From: Lutimaribacter_A marinistellae
GTDB lineage: Bacteria; Pseudomonadota; Alphaproteobacteria; Rhodobacterales; Rhodobacteraceae
DNA: 64,000 bases
Direction of reading: 5' to 3'
NCBI RefSeq assembly: GCF_042648365.1
Contig: NZ_JBHRXI010000010.1
Coordinates: 372,001-436,000 of the forward strand
The position numbers were made by a program, and so were the translations under genes. Below the pieces are notes generated by a model. That model was not told where the DNA came from and searched no databases. It was given only the letters and a program-made list of their open reading frames with translations. This document shows, one piece after another, positions 59,461-64,000 of this stretch; within the stretch, counting starts at the first letter, position 1, and every line of letters begins with the position of its first letter.

Positions 59461-59490
59461 TTTAGGGTCGCGGGGTTTGGTCGGCTCAGC

Positions 59491-60114
59491 TCAGTTGGTC
59501 TGCTGCATACGCGCATAAAGCCGTAACGCATGTGCCGAATCCTGCGACATGGCGGGCAGTACCGGATCGTATCCTGCGCGGATGACACCCGCGATATCAG
59601 GCCGAAGGATAACGGTGTCATCAGCTACAGCCAGGGCCGACCTGTCGCGGAATGCCAAATCCGACCACAAGAGGACCGTTTGAACCACTTGGCTGAGCGC
59701 CAGCGTCTGGGCCGGCACCTTGGACAATTCCTCGTCCATGCGCAGAAAGACAAAGGCCGCCTTGATGGCCCCCGCTTCGTCGAAACGAAAGATGCGGTAC
59801 TGGTTTGCGCTGGTCGAAATCAGGCGTCCGACCAATTGATCAAGGTCCGGGATCAGGCGATCAAGGCCGGGTACTTCCGGCAACTCCTCCCATTCACGGA
59901 AGAAGAAGACCATGACATTAGCGCCCAGCTCTGGATCGGTTTCGGCCATCTTGTGTCCGGCCAACGCGACGACTGCCTCGAACGCCCCTTTGACGGTCGC
60001 CAAAGTCTCGTCTTTAACTCCGAACACCACCGGAACGATTGGTCGCCCCCAACGGGCAAACAGGTATTCACCGCTTTCGCGAGTGAAGAGCGCTTCTATC
60101 TCTTGCGGTGTCAT
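59491..60114 (-). CDS. Conserved hypothetical protein
   Basis: A 207-residue soluble protein I do not recognise by name. It starts MTPQEIEALFTRESGEYLFARWGRPI and has alternating beta strands and helices (IVPVVFGVKDETLATVKGAF, NVMVFFFREWEEL), no membrane segment, and no cysteine or P-loop motif. The gene looks real: good codon structure, full length between ruvB and the HhH gene, GC-rich third positions. No function assigned. Confidence 0.8.
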   Translation of the reverse strand: MTPQEIEALFTRESGEYLFARWGRPIVPVVFGVKDETLATVKGAFEAVVALAGHKMAETDPELGANVMVFFFREWEELPEVPGLDRLIPDLDQLVGRLISTSANQYRIFRFDEAGAIKAAFVFLRMDEELSKVPAQTLALSQVVQTVLLWSDLAFRDRSALAVADDTVILRPDIAGVIRAGYDPVLPAMSQDSAHALRLYARMQQTN

Positions 60115-60175
60115 GCACTGCCCCTTTGTCCGTAAAAAATCGCCGCCGAAGGCATAAAACCCTCGGCCCGCTGGT

Positions 60176-61195
60176 TCAACCGAACAGGTCGTTTTGTCCC
60201 TTGGGTGCAGGCATGCCCAGATGATCCCAGGCCTTGCGCGCCAGCATGCGACCGCGTGGCGTACGCTGGATCAGCCCCTGCTGCAACAGGTAGGGTTCAA
60301 TCACTTCTTCCAGAGAGTCGCGGCTTTCGCTGAGCGCGGCAGACAAGGTCTCGATCCCGACGGGACCACCTGCATAGTTTTCGGCGATCAGGCGCAGATA
60401 CCGCCTGTCCGCACCGTCCAGCCCCAGCTTGTCGACACCGAGTCTTGTCAGCGCACCATCGGCAAGAGCCTGCGTGATGTGCCCGTCGCCCTCGACAACT
60501 GCGAAATCGACGACACGGCGCAAAAGCCGTCCCGCGATGCGTGGCGTTCCGCGCGAGCGTTGCGCAATCTCTCGCGCGCCCGCCTCATCCGCCGGCGCAC
60601 CCAGTTTGCGGGCGTTGCGGGTCACGATCTCGTGCAATTCGTCCACGGTGTAGAACTGCAGGCGGGTCGGGATACCGAAGCGATCACGCAGGGGCGTCGT
60701 CAGCAATCCCATCCGGGTTGTCGCGCCCACCAGCGTGAAGGGCTGCAACTCAATCCGCACAGTGCGCGCAGCGGGCCCTTCACCGATCACGAGGTCAAGC
60801 TCGAAATCCTCCATGGCCGGGTAAAGCACTTCTTCGACAGCGGGGTTCAACCGGTGGATCTCGTCGATGAACAGCACGTCGCGGCTTTCAAGATTGGTCA
60901 GGATCGCGGCCAGATCGCCCGCTTTGGCCAGTACGGGCCCGGACGTCATGCGGAAACTCACACCCAACTCCCGGGCCATGATCTGGGCCAATGTGGTCTT
61001 GCCGAGGCCCGGCGGACCGTGGAACAGAGTGTGGTCCATTGCCTCGCCTCTCTGACGTGCGGATTGGACAAAAATGCGCAGGTTTGCCCGCGCTTCGGCC
61101 TGTCCGATGAACTCATCCAAGCCCTGCGGACGAAGCGCGCGATCCGTGTCTTCAGGAAGCGGGTCGGGGCGCAACGTGGGATCTGACTCAACCAT
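60176..61195 (-). CDS. ruvB: Holliday junction branch migration helicase RuvB
   Basis: AAA+ motor that drives Holliday junction migration with RuvA. The 339-residue product has Walker A GPPGLGKTT (about 56-64), Walker B LFIDEIHRLNP, sensor GATTRMGLLTTPLRDRFG and the C-terminal winged helix (RTPRGRMLARKAWDHLG). The ATG at 61195 (MVESDPTLRPDPLPED) gives the family start; a GTG at 61231 would add 12 residues. Confidence 0.97.
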   Translation of the reverse strand: MVESDPTLRPDPLPEDTDRALRPQGLDEFIGQAEARANLRIFVQSARQRGEAMDHTLFHGPPGLGKTTLAQIMARELGVSFRMTSGPVLAKAGDLAAILTNLESRDVLFIDEIHRLNPAVEEVLYPAMEDFELDLVIGEGPAARTVRIELQPFTLVGATTRMGLLTTPLRDRFGIPTRLQFYTVDELHEIVTRNARKLGAPADEAGAREIAQRSRGTPRIAGRLLRRVVDFAVVEGDGHITQALADGALTRLGVDKLGLDGADRRYLRLIAENYAGGPVGIETLSAALSESRDSLEEVIEPYLLQQGLIQRTPRGRMLARKAWDHLGMPAPKGQNDLFG

Positions 61196-61261
61196 TTCTG
61201 GCGCTCCCGTGGTCAACAACGGACGAGCCACTTGACCGACTGAAAAGACAACGCGTCATTC

Positions 61262-61942
61262 CTATCCTTTCGGAGCAAGGAGACGGAGCGCCGCCCGGAT
61301 CAGCTCGGCCTCGCCGGCCTCGGGCGCTTGGGCGGCGGCTTCGGCCACTGCTGCGGCAGCCTCGGACGGCCCATAGCCGAGGTTCGAGAGTGCAGACAAC
61401 GCACCGGCACTGGCCGCTGCGGCACTCGTAGGCGGACGACTGCGCCGAGCAGGGGCAACAGGCGCGGCAGCCTCCGGATCGCCCGCCTCGATCATCGTTT
61501 CTTCATGTTGAAACGTAGAGGTGCTGCCCATCGCCATAACCGTTGGGGCCTTATCCTTGAGGTCAAGCACTATGCGCTGCGCGGTTTTGGGACCGACGCC
61601 CTTGGCCGCCTTGACGGCCGCCCAATCACCCAGAGCGATGGCCCGACTGACGCCTTCGGGCCCCAAGGCGCCGAGGATCGCAAGTGAAACCTTGGCGCCG
61701 ACACCCTGCACGGAACATAGAAGCCGATGCCACTCCTTCTCTACCAGCGAGGTAAAGCCATAGAGTTGCATGAGGTCTTCGCGCACCAGCAGATCGGTGT
61801 ATAGCGCCACCGCCTCGCCCGGACCCGGCAGCGCCGCAAGCGTCCGGTCCGAACAATACACGATGTAGCCAACGCCCCGCACGTCGATCATCACGTGATC
61901 GCCCGTCCGATAGTCAATCACCCCAGTCAGCTTGCCAATCAC
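61262..61942 (-). CDS. ruvA: Holliday junction DNA-binding protein RuvA
   Basis: Tetrameric junction-binding protein that loads RuvB. The product has 226 residues from a GTG at 61942 (translation IGKLTGVIDYRTGDHVMIDV after the start). Domain I is an OB fold, domain II has helix-hairpin-helix motifs (VQGVGAKVSLAILGALG and AKGVGPKTAQRIVLDLK), and domain III follows a long Ala/Pro-rich linker. The GTGA overlap with the ruvC stop supports this start. Confidence 0.96.
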   Translation of the reverse strand: MIGKLTGVIDYRTGDHVMIDVRGVGYIVYCSDRTLAALPGPGEAVALYTDLLVREDLMQLYGFTSLVEKEWHRLLCSVQGVGAKVSLAILGALGPEGVSRAIALGDWAAVKAAKGVGPKTAQRIVLDLKDKAPTVMAMGSTSTFQHEETMIEAGDPEAAAPVAPARRSRPPTSAAAASAGALSALSNLGYGPSEAAAAVAEAAAQAPEAGEAELIRAALRLLAPKG

Positions 61943-62436
61943 GTGCCGACCTCGCGCATCCGAGATGTGGGAGCGTTTCCGTAGAATGCATGACAAATGG
62001 CGATCGCCAAGGCGTCGGCCGCGTCCGCATTCTTGGGCCGGCAGCCGGGCAATTGCAGCTTGACCATATGCTGAACCTGCTCCTTCTCGGCGTGCCCCAC
62101 GCCGACGACAGTCTTCTTGACCCGGTTTGGCGCGTATTCACCCACCGGCAAACCGGCCCTTGCCAGCGTCAGCAGCGCGACCCCCCGCGCCTGACCGAGT
62201 TTGAGCGTTCCCGCCCCGTCCTTGTTCACGAAAGTCTGTTCGATCGCGGCCTGATCCGGAGAATACGCCAAGATGATCTCGGAAAGCTGGTTGTGCAGCG
62301 AGAGCAGACGTTCGCCCAGATCGTCGCCATCCGACTGACACACCCCGTTTGCGACATGCGACAACCGGCTGCCAGATGATTCGATTACACCCCAGCCCAT
62401 GGCCCTCAAGCCCGGATCAATGCCCAGAATCCGCAT
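61939..62436 (-). CDS. ruvC: Holliday junction resolvase RuvC
   Basis: Endonuclease that cuts Holliday junctions. The 165-residue product starts MRILGIDPGLRAMGWGVIE (catalytic Asp7) and shows further acidic residues in AAIEQTFVNKD and DAADALAIAICHA. The ATG at 62436 is the family start; the longer frame to 62508 has no homology. First gene of ruvCAB on the minus strand. Confidence 0.96.
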   Translation of the reverse strand: MRILGIDPGLRAMGWGVIESSGSRLSHVANGVCQSDGDDLGERLLSLHNQLSEIILAYSPDQAAIEQTFVNKDGAGTLKLGQARGVALLTLARAGLPVGEYAPNRVKKTVVGVGHAEKEQVQHMVKLQLPGCRPKNADAADALAIAICHAFYGNAPTSRMREVGT

Positions 62437-62789
62437 TGCTGCCCCTGTCCGCCTTCCGGTTCTATGCCGGTTCTGACCGCTTTCGAAACATTTCTTGAGC
62501 AGTAGCACGAAAGGCGAACATTTTCCAAGCAGTTTGCGAGATGTCGGAAAACGACACGACTATTCCCGTCACCGACACCAAGAGCACAGAAGCGACATGC
62601 CAAAGCGCAGAAACGGCAACAGCCGAGATAAAAAATCGCCAATATTTCAAGGTTTTTCTGTGAAATGCAGCCATGCAGAAACTGCATGGGACGCATGCGG
62701 TTTTGCCGTCTTGCGAGGGTCAAACGAGATCACTAGATGCCCGCCAAATCGCTTCAGAGCACGTTCGCCTAAACGAAAGGATCCGCGAC
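62437..62789. other. 353-bp gene-free stretch between ruvC and the DUF1127 gene
   Basis: Less GC-rich than its surroundings in places (for example the A-rich run near 62628-62640). It contains no convincing gene; open frames on the plus strand lack a ribosome site. It must hold the divergent promoters of ruvC and the DUF1127 gene, and includes the perfect inverted repeat at 62671-62689. Confidence 0.7.
62671..62689. repeat. Perfect inverted repeat upstream of the DUF1127 gene
   Basis: CCATGCAG-AAA-CTGCATGG, 8-bp arms with a 3-base spacer, 101 bp before the DUF1127 start. Nearby bases (TGAAATGCAG before, ACGCATGCGG after) repeat the GCAT core. It could be an operator or an RNA hairpin in the leader. 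Confidence 0.5.
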
Positions 62790-63005
62790 ATGGCCGTACT
62801 GGACACCACCCGCACCGCAACAGCTTCGTTCGGCCTTTTCGGCCGTTTGAGCACAACCATTGGCAGTTTTTCCGCAGCTTTTGCCGAATGGAACGACGCT
62901 CGCATTACACGCAAGACGCTCGGTGCGCTGAGCGACCGCGAGCTGGAAGATATCGGCCTTTGCCGCGGTGACATCGAACTGGTTGCCGAAGGGCGTAAAG
63001 CCTGA
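62790..63005 (+). CDS. DUF1127 (YjiS-like) small protein
   Basis: A 71-residue protein ending in the family pattern: a helix (FSAAFAEWNDARITRKTLG) followed by ALSDRELEDIGLCRGDIELV. Such proteins are frequent in alphaproteobacteria and have been linked to RNA turnover and phosphate or stress responses; the role of this one is unknown. The ATG at 62790 has AAAGGA upstream. A strong terminator follows. Confidence 0.85.
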   Translation: MAVLDTTRTATASFGLFGRLSTTIGSFSAAFAEWNDARITRKTLGALSDRELEDIGLCRGDIELVAEGRKA

Positions 63006-63034
63006 TCGCGCCAGCACTCTTCGAGAACGAATTG

Positions 63035-63059
63035 CGCCGCGTCAGAGCCTGACGCGGCG
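63035..63059 (+). terminator. Intrinsic terminator after the DUF1127 gene
   Basis: Perfect 11-bp stem (CGCCGCGTCAG / CTGACGCGGCG) with loop AGC, followed by TTTTCGTTTTG. Best intrinsic terminator in the window. Confidence 0.9.
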
Positions 63060-63079
63060 TTTTCGTTTTGTCGACTGGA

Positions 63080-63424
63080 TCAACGAAGCCAAGGGCCAAG
63101 CGTTTCCGAGATATAGGTCGACACAGGGTCAGCATTCATCACCCATGCACCGGCGCGCTCCGCTGTCGTGCCTTCGGCGAGGCGTGCGACACGCTCCTCG
63201 TAGGTCGCAACGCCGACGCTTGCCAACATGAAGCCCTTGAAAACGAAAAAGCCTGCAATGAAGAACACGATGGCGCGAAAGGATATGCCGGGCCTTGAGC
63301 GCCGCGGCTTCATCACGATCAGACCGTCGGGCCGCATCTGCGCGCGATAGCCACCGGCCATCGCGTTGTGTTTTTTTGCCAAGCGCCTGATGCGCCTGTC
63401 GAATTCTACCTGGTTTCCGGCCAT
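63080..63424 (-). CDS. Small membrane protein, function unknown
   Basis: A 114-residue protein with a basic N-terminal half (VEFDRRIRRLAKKHNAMAGG, MKPRRSRPG) and one transmembrane helix (about 48-69, SFRAIVFFIAGFFVFKGFML). The C-terminal part is probably periplasmic. No family recognised. It converges with the DUF1127 gene across the terminator. The ATG at 63422-63424 has the usual purine-poor start; confidence in function is nil, in the gene good. Confidence 0.7.
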   Translation of the reverse strand: MAGNQVEFDRRIRRLAKKHNAMAGGYRAQMRPDGLIVMKPRRSRPGISFRAIVFFIAGFFVFKGFMLASVGVATYEERVARLAEGTTAERAGAWVMNADPVSTYISETLGPWLR

Positions 63425-63518
63425 GGCAGCCTCCGTGTACCGGCCCCCACCAGCGACTATGTCAAGCTAAGGGCAGATTGGGGCAAGACCAAGGCGATTG
63501 CGTGCGGATTGCCTAAAA

Positions 63519-64000
63519 CTAGCCGTTTTTGTGCATTACGAGCGTGGTCCATTCACCAATTTCGCCGCGCGACGCGACACTGGTTCCGATCTGGCAATAA
63601 TGCCCAGCTACCTCATCCGCTTGCTCGTTGAGAATCCCCGAAAGAATCGCATATCCGCCGGGGCGGAGATGGGAGATCAGATCCTCTGCAAGCGCCATCA
63701 GCGGTCCCTTGAGGATATTGGCGAAGATCAGATCGTAAGGTGCGGCATCGGCAAGTTGCGGGTGGTCGAACCCTGCAGCCTCGACACAGGTCACGCTGCC
63801 TCCCATCCCGTTCGCCTGCAGGTTGGCCTCGGCCACGTCAACAGCAACGGCATCAATGTCGCTGGCGATAAAGGTGCCATCCCACACGCGCGCCGCCGCC
63901 ATTGCCAGAACGGCGGTACCACATCCGATGTCTGCGACTCTTCGTGCTTCAAACCCTTCGTTGAGCAGCCTGTCGAGAGCCTTCAGGCAGCCCAAGGTCG
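63519..64000 (-). CDS. prmA: Ribosomal protein L11 methyltransferase PrmA, C-terminal part
   Basis: SAM-dependent methyltransferase of ribosomal protein L11. The visible 160 codons hold the SAM fold: GCLKALDRLLN, then VADIGCGTAVLAMAAARVW (motif I), SDIDAVAVDVAEAN, and FANILKGPLMALA (motif with the Asn-Pro-like catalytic loop). The stop is at 63519-63521; the frame is open to the window edge, so the N-terminal part lies outside. Confidence 0.92.
   Translation of the reverse strand, partial: TLGCLKALDRLLNEGFEARRVADIGCGTAVLAMAAARVWDGTFIASDIDAVAVDVAEANLQANGMGGSVTCVEAAGFDHPQLADAAPYDLIFANILKGPLMALAEDLISHLRPGGYAILSGILNEQADEVAGHYCQIGTSVASRGEIGEWTTLVMHKNG

Noticed and set aside
62495..62971. 158-codon plus-strand frame in the ruvC-DUF1127 gap
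   Set aside because: Composition is Arg/His/Ser-rich with no recognisable fold, and it overlaps the well-supported DUF1127 gene in another frame.
1..64000. CRISPR arrays, tRNA, rRNA, insertion sequences
   Set aside because: No regularly spaced repeats, no cloverleaf-like segments and no transposase-like proteins were noticed on either strand; a dedicated scan was not possible.

Overview
The window is part of the photosynthesis gene cluster of an anoxygenic phototrophic alphaproteobacterium, most likely a Rhodobacterales (Roseobacter-type) species. The evidence is the full set of bacteriochlorophyll a genes, a type-2 reaction centre (pufL, pufM, puhA), LH1 antenna genes, a spheroidene-type carotenoid set (crtABCDEFI), the oxygen-dependent cyclase acsF, the regulators ppsR and ppaA, and a ruvCAB/prmA flank. 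There is no pufX; the puf operon carries pufC instead, so the reaction centre should have a bound cytochrome. The bases read as uniformly G+C-rich with coding style alike throughout, and I saw no transposase, integrase, tRNA, rRNA or CRISPR array.

Layout. 1-2530 (minus strand): 5' end of bchG, then ppsR and ppaA. 2531-2828: divergent regulatory region with two PpsR palindromes. 2829-18600 (plus strand): one long run bchF-N-B-H-L-M-lhaA-puhA-B-C-unknown-acsF-puhE-hemA-cycA, mostly overlapping stop/start codons, closed by a strong hairpin. 18738-29458 (minus strand): bchC-X-Y-Z-pufQ-B-A-L-M-C-dxs, driven from a promoter region with two PpsR sites exactly 8 bp apart. 29691-46662: a 17-kb block of catabolic genes unrelated to photosynthesis. 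46732-58622: carotenoid genes crtF, crtE (minus), crtD, crtC (plus), tspO, crtB, crtI (minus), crtA, then bchI-D-O (plus). 58627-64000: housekeeping genes (two unknown proteins, ruvB, ruvA, ruvC, a DUF1127 protein, a small membrane protein, and prmA running off the end).

The most unusual part is 29691-46662, which separates bchC from crtF, two genes that are normally adjacent in this type of cluster. It holds a complete CUT1-type ABC importer, five SnoaL/NTF2-like proteins (four of them about 330-350 residues, consistent with two tandem domains), a histidinol-dehydrogenase-like enzyme resembling sulfopropanediol dehydrogenase HpsN, a short-chain dehydrogenase, a COG3618-type lactonase, a cupin, a zinc methyltransferase of the MetE family, an alpha/beta hydrolase, an RraA-like lyase and a LacI-type repressor. 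Two identical LacI-type operators (inverted, 55 bp apart) lie in the divergent promoter. This looks like an intact uptake-and-breakdown pathway for an unknown small organic compound; the substrate cannot be read from sequence.

Other points of note: crtA appears to start at ATT behind a perfect Shine-Dalgarno; crtC has no canonical start near its conserved N-terminus and lies out of frame inside the end of crtD; PufC has only three haem motifs; and five of seven PpsR palindromes contain a TTGACA hexamer.
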